From positions 186,001 to 250,000 of the forward strand of contig JARKPU010000074.1 of NCBI GenBank assembly GCA_029975055.1: DNA of 64,000 nt. The letters are read 5' to 3'. The notes below the pieces were generated by a model that searched no databases, had not been told where the DNA came from, and saw only the letters and a program-made list of their open reading frames with translations. This DNA is from Anaerolinea sp. (GTDB taxonomy: Bacteria > Chloroflexota > Anaerolineae > Anaerolineales > Anaerolineaceae). Below, one piece after another: positions 34,543 through 43,096 of the stretch. The position numbers and the translations under genes are program-made. How positions within the stretch are numbered: the first letter of the stretch is position 1; the number at the start of each line of letters is the position of its first letter.

Positions 34543-35943
34543 ATGCCAAAGATCACATTCATCGGGGCCGGCTCGACCGTTTTCGCCAAGAATCTTCTCG
34601 GCGACATTCTCAGCTTCCCCGAGCTGGCCGAGTCTACCATCAGCCTGATGGATATTGATGAGACGCGCCTCTTCACCACTCAAAAGGTGGCCGAGCGCAT
34701 CGCCCGCAGCCTGGGCGCCCACCCCCGGCTGGAGGTGACCACCGACCGCCGCCGCGCGCTGGACGGCGCGCAGTACGCCGTCTCGATGTTCCAGATCGGC
34801 GGCTACCGCCCCAGCACCGTCATTGATTTCGAGATCCCCAAGAAGTACGGCCTGCGCCAGACTATCGGCGACACGCTGGGCATCGGCGGCATCATGCGCG
34901 CCCTGCGCACCATCCCCGTGCTGCTGTCAACCTGCAAGGATATGGAAGAACTCTGCCCCGACGCCACCTTCTTGAATTACGTGAACCCGATGGCGATGAA
35001 CATGTGGGCGATCAACCGCGCCAGCAAGATCAAGAACGTCGGCCTGTGCCATTCGGTGCAGGGCACCGCCCACCAGCTTGCCGAAGATATCGGCGTGCCG
35101 CCGGAAGAGGTCAATTACATCTGCGCAGGGATCAACCACATGGCCTTTTACCTGAAGTTCGAGCGCAAGCAGGGCGATGCGGTGGAAGACCTCTACCCGC
35201 GCATCCGGCGCATCGCCGCAGAAGGGCGCGCGCCCGCCTGGAACCGTGTGCGCTATGAAGTCTGCAAGCGCACGGGCTACTTCGTGACCGAATCGAGCGA
35301 GCACTTCAGCGAGTACGTGCCCTGGTTCATCAAGCGCGACCGCCCCGACCTGATCGAGAAGTTCAACGTGCCCATTGACGAGTACATCCGCCGCTGCGAG
35401 GTGCAACTGGCCGGCTGGGAGATGACCCAAGACATCATCGAGAACCCCGGCACACCGCTGGATGTGGAAAAGGCGCGCGAGAAGCTGCTGGCGGCAGGGG
35501 CCGGGCCGGAAGAAGTGGGCTGGATCCTCGAAGAAGCGCTCAACTTCGATGAGATCGAAAAATCGCACGAATACGGCTCCTACATCATCCACAGCCTGGA
35601 AACGGGCGTCCCGCGCGTGGTGTATGGGAACGTCGCCAACCGCGGGCTGATCGACAACCTGCCTGAAGGCTGCACGGTGGAAGTGCCCGTGCTGGTGGAT
35701 AAGAACGGCCTGCAGCCAACGCACATCGGCACCATTCCGCCGCACCTGGCGGCGATGATGCAGACCAACATCAATGTGCAATCGCTGACGGTGGAAGCCG
35801 CGTTGAGCGGCAAGCGCGAGCACATCTACCACGCCGCCATGCTCGACCCGCACACCGCCGCCGAGCTCGACCTGGAGCAGATCTGGAACCTGGTGGATGA
35901 CCTGATCGCCGCCCACGGCGACATGCTGCCGGTTTATCACTAG
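34543..35943 (+). CDS. GH4 alpha-galactosidase-like glycosidase, copy 2
   Basis: GH4 enzyme of 466 residues, paralogous to the preceding gene throughout (ITFIGAGSTVFAKNLLGDIL; NYVNPMAMNMWAINRAS; GLCHSVQGTAHQL; CAGINHMAFYLKF). It is about 20 residues longer, mainly from an insert near residues 305-335 (NPGTPLDVEKAREKLLAAGAGPEEVG). AGGAGG precedes the ATG. The pair probably arose by duplication and has diverged, so the two may act on different alpha-galactosides or one may be regulatory. A strong terminator follows. Confidence 0.88.
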   Translation: MPKITFIGAGSTVFAKNLLGDILSFPELAESTISLMDIDETRLFTTQKVAERIARSLGAHPRLEVTTDRRRALDGAQYAVSMFQIGGYRPSTVIDFEIPKKYGLRQTIGDTLGIGGIMRALRTIPVLLSTCKDMEELCPDATFLNYVNPMAMNMWAINRASKIKNVGLCHSVQGTAHQLAEDIGVPPEEVNYICAGINHMAFYLKFERKQGDAVEDLYPRIRRIAAEGRAPAWNRVRYEVCKRTGYFVTESSEHFSEYVPWFIKRDRPDLIEKFNVPIDEYIRRCEVQLAGWEMTQDIIENPGTPLDVEKAREKLLAAGAGPEEVGWILEEALNFDEIEKSHEYGSYIIHSLETGVPRVVYGNVANRGLIDNLPEGCTVEVPVLVDKNGLQPTHIGTIPPHLAAMMQTNINVQSLTVEAALSGKREHIYHAAMLDPHTAAELDLEQIWNLVDDLIAAHGDMLPVYH

Positions 35944-35961
35944 CCCTGGCTGAAACCCATT

Positions 35962-35993
35962 GGGGCGGACCTGCGTGTCCGTCCCCTTTTTTT
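35962..35993 (+). terminator. Terminator of the GH4 pair
   Basis: GGGGCGGAC-ctgcgt-GTCCGTCCCC followed by TTTTTTT (one bulge). Confidence 0.88.
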
Positions 35994-36050
35994 ATTAAGG
36001 CATGAGGAAAGGCTGCAAGGGGGTTGACTTTTGGTAAATCAAAGGCATAC

Positions 36051-36079
36051 TTGACAAATATTGTGGGATTTGATAATAT
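36051..36079 (+). promoter_or_regulatory. Near-consensus promoter of the mhq-like operon
   Basis: TTGACA (36051-36056), 17-bp spacer, TAATAT (36074-36079), in an AT-rich block unlike its surroundings. Confidence 0.85.
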
Positions 36080-36080
36080 T

Positions 36081-36105
36081 TTGATGTCAAACGATTTGAT
36101 ATCAA
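36081..36105. promoter_or_regulatory. Twin operator sites TTGATRTCAA
   Basis: TTGATGTCAA (36081-36090) and the perfect palindrome TTGATATCAA (36096-36105) are 15 bp apart centre to centre, immediately after the -10 box, an ideal position for a repressor to block initiation. A MarR-type regulator is likely by analogy with MhqR control of mhq genes, but no regulator gene lies in the window. Confidence 0.65.
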
Positions 36106-36137
36106 GACAGTACCGCCCTTTGAAAGGATAAAACCGC

Positions 36138-37229
36138 ATGTCCATCCTCGGCCTGCACCACATTACCCTCGTATCTTCCGACGCGCAGCGCACCCTCGAT
36201 TTTTACACGCGCGTTCTGGGCCTGCGCCTCGTTAAACAAACGGTCAATTTTGACGATCCGGGCGCATACCACCTCTATTTCGGCGACCGCACCGGACGCC
36301 CTGGCACGGCTGTCACCTTCTTCGAGTGGAAGGGCCTGCCGCATGGCCGCCCCGGCATCGGCGGAACGCATCACCTGGCCCTTCAGGTGGCCGATTACAG
36401 CGGCCTGCTGGCCTGGAAGCGCCGCCTGACCGACCTCGGCCTGCGCGTCACCGGGCCTTATGACCGGAACTACTTTACATCCATCTACTTCAGCGATCCA
36501 GACGGCATGATTCTCGAAATCGCCACGCGCGGCCCCGGCTGGACGATAGATGAAGATGCCGCCGCCCTGGGCACGCACCTGCTGCCCCCGCCGCCCGAGA
36601 TGACCGTGCGCAACCGCGACGAAGAGCGCATCCGCGCCGAAACGTGGCCAGAGCCTGTGCCGGAGATCACCCCGCCCATCAGCCTGCACGAGGGAATGCA
36701 CCACATCACCGCCATTGGCAGCAACATTGCCCGCACGCATGCTTTCTTCGGCGGGCTGCTCGGCATGCGCCTGCTCAAACGCACACTCAACTTCGACGAC
36801 CCAAACTCGGCGCACTGGTATTGGGGGGTCGGCGAGGGCGCTCCCGGCACGTTGATCACCTACTTCGAGCGCGACCCGGCCAAAGAACCGCGCGTGCGCA
36901 TGGGCGTGGGCCAGACACATCACTTTGCCCTGGCCGTCAAAGATGAAGCCGCGCAGCTCGAGTGGCGCGAAAAGCTGCTCTCGGCCGGGCTGCGCGTCTC
37001 GCCGGTGATGGACCGCGTGTACTTCAAGAGCATTTACACCAACGACCCAGACGGGCACATCGTAGAGCTTGCCACGCTCGGGCCGGGCTTCCTGGCCGAT
37101 GAAGACGAAGCCTCGCTGGGGCGCAGCCTGAAGCTCCCGCCCTGGCTGGAAACGGACCGCGCCGAGATCGAGCGCGGCCTTACCCCGCTGCGCCTGCCCG
37201 AAGGCAGCCTGGAGGCCGGGCATGGATAA
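36138..37229 (+). CDS. Ring-cleaving dioxygenase (MhqO/LinE-like, double glyoxalase)
   Basis: Extradiol-type dioxygenase of 363 residues made of two vicinal-oxygen-chelate repeats. Repeat 1 starts ILGLHHITLVSSDAQRTLDFYTRVLG (residues 2-28); repeat 2 starts GMHHITAIGSNIARTHAFFGGLLG (about 189-212). Metal-ligand candidates are the His in LHHIT and MHHIT, THHLALQV/THHFALAV, and the Glu of DPDGMILEIAT and DPDGHIVELAT. Bacillus MhqO acts in resistance to methylhydroquinone and related quinones. AAAGGA lies nine bases upstream. First gene of a three-gene operon with overlapping frames. Confidence 0.9.
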   Translation: MSILGLHHITLVSSDAQRTLDFYTRVLGLRLVKQTVNFDDPGAYHLYFGDRTGRPGTAVTFFEWKGLPHGRPGIGGTHHLALQVADYSGLLAWKRRLTDLGLRVTGPYDRNYFTSIYFSDPDGMILEIATRGPGWTIDEDAAALGTHLLPPPPEMTVRNRDEERIRAETWPEPVPEITPPISLHEGMHHITAIGSNIARTHAFFGGLLGMRLLKRTLNFDDPNSAHWYWGVGEGAPGTLITYFERDPAKEPRVRMGVGQTHHFALAVKDEAAQLEWREKLLSAGLRVSPVMDRVYFKSIYTNDPDGHIVELATLGPGFLADEDEASLGRSLKLPPWLETDRAEIERGLTPLRLPEGSLEAGHG

Positions 37230-37881
37230 GTTATTTCCGCTTGCAAGCCCCGGCCCGCACCAGGGTCAGCCCGTCTACGCCTGCGGAACGCCGCTTGCGC
37301 AGGCCCGCGCCGCGTTGGTGATGGCGCACGGGCGCGGGGCGGGCGCCGGCGATATGCTCGCCTTTGCCGAAAAGCTGGCCCGCCCGGGCTTTGCCTTTCT
37401 GGCTCCGCAGGCCGCCGCGAGCCATTGGTACCCCAACCGCTTCAGCGCTTCATTGGAGAGCAACGAACCCTGGCTGAGCGCGGCGCTGGAAGCGTTTGGC
37501 GAGGTGGTCGCCCGCGTCGAAGCGGCGGGCATCCCCGCCGGGCGCATCCTCCTGCTTGGCTTCTCACAAGGTGCGTGCCTGGCGCTGGAATATGCCGCGC
37601 GTAATGCGCGCCGTTATGGCGGCGTGGCGGGCCTGGCCGGAAGCTTGATCGGCCCCGCCGAGGCGCCCCGCGAATACGCCGGTTCGCTGGATGGCACGCC
37701 GGTCTTCCTGGGCTGCTCGGATACCGATCCCTTCATCCCCTCGGAGCGCGTGCTGGGCAGCGCCGCCGTGCTGGAGCGCCTGGGCGGGGCCGTGACCATG
37801 CGGCTCTACCCTAACCTCGACCACCGCATCAACCTGGATGAGACCCGCGCCGTGCAGGAGATGATGGAGCGCCTGGCATGA
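37222..37881 (+). CDS. Alpha/beta-hydrolase (MhqD-like carboxylesterase)
   Basis: Serine hydrolase of 219 residues related to carboxylesterases/phospholipases of the MhqD group. The nucleophile elbow is GFSQGA (Ser about residue 116), with GRGAGAGDML near residue 36 as oxyanion-hole region and the catalytic Asp and His in CSDTDPFIP (about 160) and LDHRIN (about 206). Its start overlaps the dioxygenase stop by eight bases. In Bacillus, mhqD and mhqO are co-induced by quinones and share the regulator MhqR, so joint detoxification is a reasonable inference here. Confidence 0.88.
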   Translation: MDKLFPLASPGPHQGQPVYACGTPLAQARAALVMAHGRGAGAGDMLAFAEKLARPGFAFLAPQAAASHWYPNRFSASLESNEPWLSAALEAFGEVVARVEAAGIPAGRILLLGFSQGACLALEYAARNARRYGGVAGLAGSLIGPAEAPREYAGSLDGTPVFLGCSDTDPFIPSERVLGSAAVLERLGGAVTMRLYPNLDHRINLDETRAVQEMMERLA

Positions 37882-38486
37882 CCAGCCTCACCCCCGCCGA
37901 CCTGCCCGCGCGCGAGGCCTACCGGCTGCTCACCAGCCTGGTGGTGCCGCGCCCAATCGCCTGGGTTTCCACCTGCGGCGCAAGCGGGGCGCTGAACCTG
38001 GCGCCCTTCTCGTTCTTCAACGCCGTGGCGGGCAGCCCGCCCACCGTGATGGTTTCGATCGGCCGGCGTAAAGGCGCGCCGAAAGACAGCCTGCGCAACA
38101 TCCTGGAGACGGGCGAATTCGTGGTCAACCTGGTGAGTGAAGAACTGGTGGAAGCGATGAACCGCACCTCGGGGGAATATGACTACGATGTGGACGAATT
38201 CGCGCTGGCTGGCCTCGAGACGGCCCCCTCCATCGATGTGCGCCCGCCGCGCGTCGCGCGGGCTGCGGCGGCTCTTGAATGTCGCACCTCGCAGATCATC
38301 CCTGTGGAAGGCAGTATCTATACGCTGGTGCTGGGGCGTGTGCTGCGCTATCACCTGCGAGAGGGCCTGCTGGGGCCGGATGGGCGCGCCGATTTACAGG
38401 TTTTACGCCCGGTGGCCCGCCTGAGCGGTGACGAGTATGCCTCGCTCGGGCCGGTCTTCAGCCTGTCACGCCCTTCCGCAACGTGA
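37878..38486 (+). CDS. Flavin reductase-like FMN-binding split-barrel protein
   Basis: Protein of 202 residues in the flavin reductase-like family. Typical features are the opening LLTSLVVPRPIAWVSTCG (residues about 16-33), NLAPFSFFNAVAGSPPTVMVSIG, and DSLRNILETGEFVVNLVSEEL. These proteins bind FMN and supply reduced flavin or reduce aromatic compounds. The start overlaps the hydrolase stop (ATGA). It occupies the place of the nitroreductase MhqN in the Bacillus mhqNOD operon, so it may be the redox member of a quinone-response set. Confidence 0.88.
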   Translation: MTSLTPADLPAREAYRLLTSLVVPRPIAWVSTCGASGALNLAPFSFFNAVAGSPPTVMVSIGRRKGAPKDSLRNILETGEFVVNLVSEELVEAMNRTSGEYDYDVDEFALAGLETAPSIDVRPPRVARAAAALECRTSQIIPVEGSIYTLVLGRVLRYHLREGLLGPDGRADLQVLRPVARLSGDEYASLGPVFSLSRPSAT

Positions 38487-38496
38487 GGGCAGTTCA

Positions 38497-38603
38497 CCCC
38501 CTCCCTGGCCGCCCACCCCCACCCATCCCTCCCCCGAGATCGCAGCGATTTCGGGGGACACCCCGGGTGCGCCCGCAGGGGCGGTGTTGGGAGGGGGTTG
38601 ATT
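38497..38603. repeat. CCCTCACCC/GGGAGAGGG-type palindromic element, copy 3
   Basis: Long imperfect inverted repeat: ACCCCCTCCCTGGCC on the left and GTGTTGGGAGGGGGTTG on the right, with an inner CCCCCGAGATCGCAGCGATTTCGGGG hairpin (about 38532-38557). It fills the 137-bp gap between the convergent flavin reductase and 656-aa genes and may terminate both. Confidence 0.65.
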
Positions 38604-38623
38604 TCAGTTCGGTGGGGGTATCG

Positions 38624-40594
38624 CTACTTGATCGCCGACACGTCCGGCCTTTCGCCGAACGGTGCGCTGAAGAACGGATTCTCATAACGCGGGTAGCCGC
38701 GCAGGGGCACCTCCCGCCCCGCCACGCGCAGCCCCCCGCGCCAGCCGAACTCGAACCTGCCCAGCGACGGCGAATCATACCTCACCCGCAGCCCATGGAA
38801 GGCAAGCGGCGCGGCGCAGATGCGCTCGATGAAGCGCTCGAAAGGCCCATCCACCGCCGCGCGGCTCAGCTCGCACAGCCAGATGCACCTCAACCCTTCC
38901 GAGATCACCTCCTCGCCGCCCTCGCCCGCCCAGCGGTAGCCGTTGGACGCACGCAGCGCCAGGTAACCCTCCCCCTTGCGTGCGAAGATCCACCCCCCGC
39001 GCTCGGCCACCGCGTCGAAAGCGGCTCGCGGCAGCCAGGCATGGGTGAAGCGCAGCCGGTTGGTGTGATACAACCCCGGCGCAGTGGAGATGCGGTACAC
39101 CGCCGCCAGCACGTTCTTATATTGCCCCACGCGCGGCAGGCTGCCCGAGCCGGTCCAATAATTCGGCGAGTCGCCTTCCAGCCTGGCCGGATGGGTGGTG
39201 AAGCACACCGCCCCCGGCCCCAGCGTTGCCTGCCAGATGGACTGCTGGTCGCCGCCGAAGCCGGGGCGGTAATCTTGCGCAGAGGAAAGCAGGTAATCGG
39301 GCGTGCGGTAGGTGTAGATGTTCACTTCCTCGCGCGTGTTGCGGCACAGGTCGCGCTCGGCCAGCCGCGCCAGGGGCTTCATCAGGCCCCGGCGGCGCAG
39401 CGCGTCAATCAGCCTCCGGCGGCGGGCAAACGGCTCGAAGTACAGGTTCTCCCACCAGTTCCACGCATCGAACATGCGCAGAGTTAAATCCACAGTACGC
39501 GGGTGGGTGTACGCCTCCAGGCTGAGATACACCATCCCGTCCTCGAAAGACTCAAAGCCCAGGCCCCAGCGTTCCGCTTCGGCCAGGCGGATGCCCATGC
39601 GCTGGCGGTTTTCCATCTCGGGCAGGCCGCGCCCGGCGGCAATCTCCTGCGCCCAGGCAGGCGGCGTGAACGCGGGGCTCAGCGCGCAGCAGGCCGCGCT
39701 CATCGAGTCCTCGCTGGAAAAGCTGCCCATGCCGAAGACCAGCTTGCTCAGCGCCGAGGTGGCTTCTTGATCGGCCTGCATCTTGGCGATGGCATAGCTG
39801 CGCCCGTGCGTGCTGCCGAACACCCCCTTGAAGCTGTTCAAGGCGATATCCAGCAGGATCAGGTCGATCACCCGCCCGGCGCGGGCGCGCAACTCGCCGT
39901 CCTCGCAAAAATCGGCCAGCGCCAGGAGGGCCGTCAGGTCCTCGTCGTAATAAACGTTCGAAAGCCACTCGCTGAAGCCGGTGCGCTCGCGCAGCTCCAG
40001 CCAGCGCAGAATGCGCGGGCGAGCCAGGGCCATCTTCTCGGCGCCGCTCTGCCCCGAGTTGGTAAAGCGCTCCTCCGGGAAGAGCTGCCCGGCCAGGTAA
40101 CCCGCCGAGGCGAAGAGAATCTGGTGGTTCTCCGTCCAGGTGCACATCGAATCCACCCCGGGCTCATCGGGCCAATACTTGAAGCCCAGCACGGTGGCGA
40201 AAACGCGCTCATAGAGGTGCGGGCTGAGGCGCGGGTGCACGTTGAACTGGTAAAGCAGGCGCAGCAGCGCGTGCAAGACGAAATCCGAGCAGTCTTTGCG
40301 CCCATCCACGTATTCGCAAGCGCCCAGCAAGATGCCCTCGTGCGGCTGCCCGCCCGCCGCCAGGCGCACGAGCTCGAAGTAAGGCGCTTTGAAGTTGGGC
40401 GGGGCCGGGTTGGCCAGCACATACGCCTGGTAGGCCTGCTTGCGGGCCGCATAGGTGGGCGCGAAGCTCGCCTGCGAGAAGGCATCCCGAACGGCCTGCC
40501 TGGGGTAGTCCGCAGGGGCCGGGCCGAGGATCGTCAGGCCGAAATCGCGGTGCGGGCGGGTTTCTCCCGCCGGAATGTCATACAGGCGGGCCAA
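38624..40594 (-). CDS. Unrecognised 656-residue protein in a sugar operon
   Basis: No family recognised with certainty. Mostly helical in the first 430 residues, with repeated aromatic-rich helices, including DSMCTWTENHQILFASAGYLAGQL (about 160-183) and SWLSNVYYDEDLTALLALADF-like segments. The C-terminal 220 residues look beta-rich. Such a helical toroid plus beta-sandwich is the layout of many polysaccharide lyases and of heparinase-like proteins, so a glycan lyase or hydrolase is possible but unproved. There is no signal peptide, so it is probably cytoplasmic. The start appears to be TTG at 40594, four bases after the GPH stop, with only a weak GGGGTG ahead. Last gene of a six-gene unit. 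Confidence 0.8.
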   Translation of the reverse strand: MARLYDIPAGETRPHRDFGLTILGPAPADYPRQAVRDAFSQASFAPTYAARKQAYQAYVLANPAPPNFKAPYFELVRLAAGGQPHEGILLGACEYVDGRKDCSDFVLHALLRLLYQFNVHPRLSPHLYERVFATVLGFKYWPDEPGVDSMCTWTENHQILFASAGYLAGQLFPEERFTNSGQSGAEKMALARPRILRWLELRERTGFSEWLSNVYYDEDLTALLALADFCEDGELRARAGRVIDLILLDIALNSFKGVFGSTHGRSYAIAKMQADQEATSALSKLVFGMGSFSSEDSMSAACCALSPAFTPPAWAQEIAAGRGLPEMENRQRMGIRLAEAERWGLGFESFEDGMVYLSLEAYTHPRTVDLTLRMFDAWNWWENLYFEPFARRRRLIDALRRRGLMKPLARLAERDLCRNTREEVNIYTYRTPDYLLSSAQDYRPGFGGDQQSIWQATLGPGAVCFTTHPARLEGDSPNYWTGSGSLPRVGQYKNVLAAVYRISTAPGLYHTNRLRFTHAWLPRAAFDAVAERGGWIFARKGEGYLALRASNGYRWAGEGGEEVISEGLRCIWLCELSRAAVDGPFERFIERICAAPLAFHGLRVRYDSPSLGRFEFGWRGGLRVAGREVPLRGYPRYENPFFSAPFGERPDVSAIK

Positions 40595-40598
40595 GCGC

Positions 40599-42047
40599 TC
40601 ACCCCACCAGTTCGCGGCGCAGGCTCTCGGCCTCGGCCAGCCGTTCGGGCGTCTCAGGCTCGCCGGCCCGGCGGGCCGCCAGGAGCGTGTTCAGGCGCGC
40701 GTGCCGCTGCGGGCTGAGCGGGAAGCGCACCGCGAAGAACAGCGCCGCCCCAACCAGCACGGGCGTGAGGAAGGCAAAGATCAACCTCAGCGCCAGGATG
40801 AAACTGGCCGGCTGGGGCTGCTCGATCAACCGGGTGACGCCGTTTGCCACCTGCTCCACCGGGCGCACATAACCCGCCAGCCCTATGGCCTGCGAGACGA
40901 GGAAGATCGCCAGCGCCGAGCTGAGCTTGCGCATGAAGGTCACCATCGAGGAGTAGATCCCTTCGCGGCGCTGGCGCGAGACCAGCTCATCCACATCGGG
41001 GATATCCGGGAAGATGGCGTACATCATCACCACAATCCCGCCGGTGCCAAAACCGACCAGGCTGGCGAAGACATAAACGGCAAACCCCGGGGTAGATGGG
41101 GTGATCAACAGGCTGACGAGCATCATCGCGATCCAGATCACCGCACCCAGCATGTAGGCGCGCGTCTTGCCGATGCGCTTGCTGAGCAGCACGTAGAACG
41201 GCAGGGCCACCACCTGCACCACCAGCAGCGTCCCCGAGACGAAGCTCGTCTCATCGCCGCGCTGCAGGTAGTACTTCATAAAATACACGATCACGCTCGA
41301 GACCGTGTCGATGGCGACGAACGCCAGCAGGTACATCATCAGCGAATAGACAAAGGTGCGCACGCGGAACGGCGCGAGGAAGACGCGCCAGTCGAAGCGC
41401 CCGGGCGGCTGCTGGAATTCCTTGCGCTCTTTCGTGGCCGCGACGGTGGCGATGAACGGCAGCGCAAAGAAGGCTGCGAAGACCAGCGCCATCACGATAT
41501 ACCCCTGGCGCACATCTGCAAACCGGTCAACGATTTCCAGCGGCAGGAGCGCGCACAGGATGGAAGACAGGGTGGAGAAGAATATGCGCACCGAGCTGAG
41601 CGCCGTGCGCTCGTTATAGTCGAGGGTCAGTTCGGCGTGCAGAGCGTTGTAATTGAGCATCACCAGGCTGACGACGGTGGAAAAGAACAGGTAGGTGAAA
41701 ACAACGAACCCAAAGCGCGCCATCTCGGAAGAGGCGTTGGCGGGGTAAAAGAGCAGGAAGAACGAGAGGAACACGAACGGGATGCCAAACAGCAGGTAGG
41801 GCTTGCGCCGGCCCAGGCGCGTGCGCGTGCGGTCGGCGATGAGCCCCTCGAACGGGTCGGTGATCGAGTCGTACACCTTGCTGATGAGGATCACCGTCCC
41901 TGCCAGGCCCGGGGCCAGGCGCACCACGTCGGTGAGGAAGTACAGGTAGTAGAAGCCGATCAACGTGCCGCTGCCGCCGCCATAGATATCGCCCAGGCCG
42001 TAGCCGATCTTCTGCCACCAGCTCAAACGCTCGGGGTTTTCTGCCAT
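40599..42047 (-). CDS. GPH-family glycoside:cation symporter (MelB-like)
   Basis: Twelve-helix sugar transporter of 482 residues, of the glycoside-pentoside-hexuronide:cation symporter family. Characteristic blocks are KIGYGLGDIYGGGSGTLIGFYYLYFLTD near the N-terminus, ISKVYDSITDPFEGLIADRTRTRLGRRKPYLL (cation and sugar site with the Asp pair), and the GYVRP-type loop late in the protein. It should import a glycoside or uronide with Na+ or H+. AGGAG precedes the ATG; its first codons overlap the end of the oxidoreductase gene by 25 bp. Substrate probably that of the neighbouring 656-aa protein. Confidence 0.9.
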   Translation of the reverse strand: MAENPERLSWWQKIGYGLGDIYGGGSGTLIGFYYLYFLTDVVRLAPGLAGTVILISKVYDSITDPFEGLIADRTRTRLGRRKPYLLFGIPFVFLSFFLLFYPANASSEMARFGFVVFTYLFFSTVVSLVMLNYNALHAELTLDYNERTALSSVRIFFSTLSSILCALLPLEIVDRFADVRQGYIVMALVFAAFFALPFIATVAATKERKEFQQPPGRFDWRVFLAPFRVRTFVYSLMMYLLAFVAIDTVSSVIVYFMKYYLQRGDETSFVSGTLLVVQVVALPFYVLLSKRIGKTRAYMLGAVIWIAMMLVSLLITPSTPGFAVYVFASLVGFGTGGIVVMMYAIFPDIPDVDELVSRQRREGIYSSMVTFMRKLSSALAIFLVSQAIGLAGYVRPVEQVANGVTRLIEQPQPASFILALRLIFAFLTPVLVGAALFFAVRFPLSPQRHARLNTLLAARRAGEPETPERLAEAESLRRELVG

Positions 42048-43096
42048 GTGTGCTCCTGTGCTTCTATTCTACCTGCGCCTGTAAAATCGGCCGTCACATT
42101 CTCCCACCCGCCGCTGGCAGCCGCGCGGTAGAGCGCATCCACCGCGGCGAGCGTGACGAGCGCCTCGCCCGCCGGGGCCAGGTGCGGCGGGCCGCCCTGC
42201 GCCCACCTGCGGAAAGCCTCCAAACTGCGCGCCAGGGCGTGCACGCCCCTCACCGGGGGTGCTTTGCGGTGCGGGCGGGCGCCGCGGAACTCCAGCTTGG
42301 GCCGCAGCCCGGCCCGGTAGAGGGCCGTGCCCCGCTCGCAATAGACTTCGATCGTCGCCGCCTGTTCGGGGCTGGCCACCATGCTCGAGCAGACCTGCAG
42401 CAGCGCGCCGCTTTCCAGCTCGAGCGTGCCAAGCGCCAGGTCTTCCACCTCGGCCTCCTTGAAGACCACCCGCCGCACCAGCCCCTGCGCCCGCGCCGGG
42501 GGGCTGGCGCAGGCCCACAACAGCACATCCAAAAAGTGGCTGCCCTGGGTGAGCAGCGTTCCCCCGCCCGAACGCGCCAGCAAAGCATGCCAGCCGGCGC
42601 TGCGCGTGAAATACCCGCTCTCGCGCCGCCAGGGGATGTTGCAGCGCGCGTAACGCACCTGCCCCAGCGCGCCCTCGCGCACCGCCTGCGCCAGCGCGTA
42701 GCAGGCCGCGTCGTAGCGGTACTGGTAATTGACCGCCAGGCAGGCCCCCGGCGCGGCGGCCAGCCCGGCCAGCTCCAGCCCTTCCGCCAGCGTGGCCGCC
42801 AGGGGCTTCTCGAGCAGCACCGCCAGTCCGCGCCGCAGGGCTTCACGCGCCATCGGCAGGTGCAGATCGTGCGGCACCGCCAGGTAAACGGCCTCGAACC
42901 CGCCCTCGGCGAGCATGGCGGCATAATCATCATATGCGCGACGGATGCCATGCCGCCGCGCAAAACGCCCGGCGGTGAGTTCGTCGCGGTCGCAGCAGGC
43001 CGCCAGGCGGATGCCCCCGTTCAGGCGCGCGAAACCGGCCGTGTAATTGGCCACGTCGCCGCAGCCGACCACCGCCAGGCGCAGCGGCCCGCTCAC
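42023..43096 (-). CDS. Gfo/Idh/MocA family oxidoreductase
   Basis: NAD(P)-dependent sugar or inositol dehydrogenase of 357 residues. The Rossmann domain opens LRLAVVGCGDVANYTAGFARL, with AVYLAVPHDLHLPMAREALRRGLAVLLEKPLA containing the conserved EKP motif (Lys and Pro of the active-site loop). The C-terminal domain includes GGGTLLTQGSHFLDVLLWACA with the His-x-x-Asp catalytic pair. GTG at 43096 overlaps the ThuA stop (GTGA) and has GGAGG six bases upstream, so the longer open frame is rejected. Adjacent ThuA and GPH genes point to oxidation of an imported glycoside. Confidence 0.9.
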   Translation of the reverse strand: MSGPLRLAVVGCGDVANYTAGFARLNGGIRLAACCDRDELTAGRFARRHGIRRAYDDYAAMLAEGGFEAVYLAVPHDLHLPMAREALRRGLAVLLEKPLAATLAEGLELAGLAAAPGACLAVNYQYRYDAACYALAQAVREGALGQVRYARCNIPWRRESGYFTRSAGWHALLARSGGGTLLTQGSHFLDVLLWACASPPARAQGLVRRVVFKEAEVEDLALGTLELESGALLQVCSSMVASPEQAATIEVYCERGTALYRAGLRPKLEFRGARPHRKAPPVRGVHALARSLEAFRRWAQGGPPHLAPAGEALVTLAAVDALYRAAASGGWENVTADFTGAGRIEAQEHTWQKTPSV

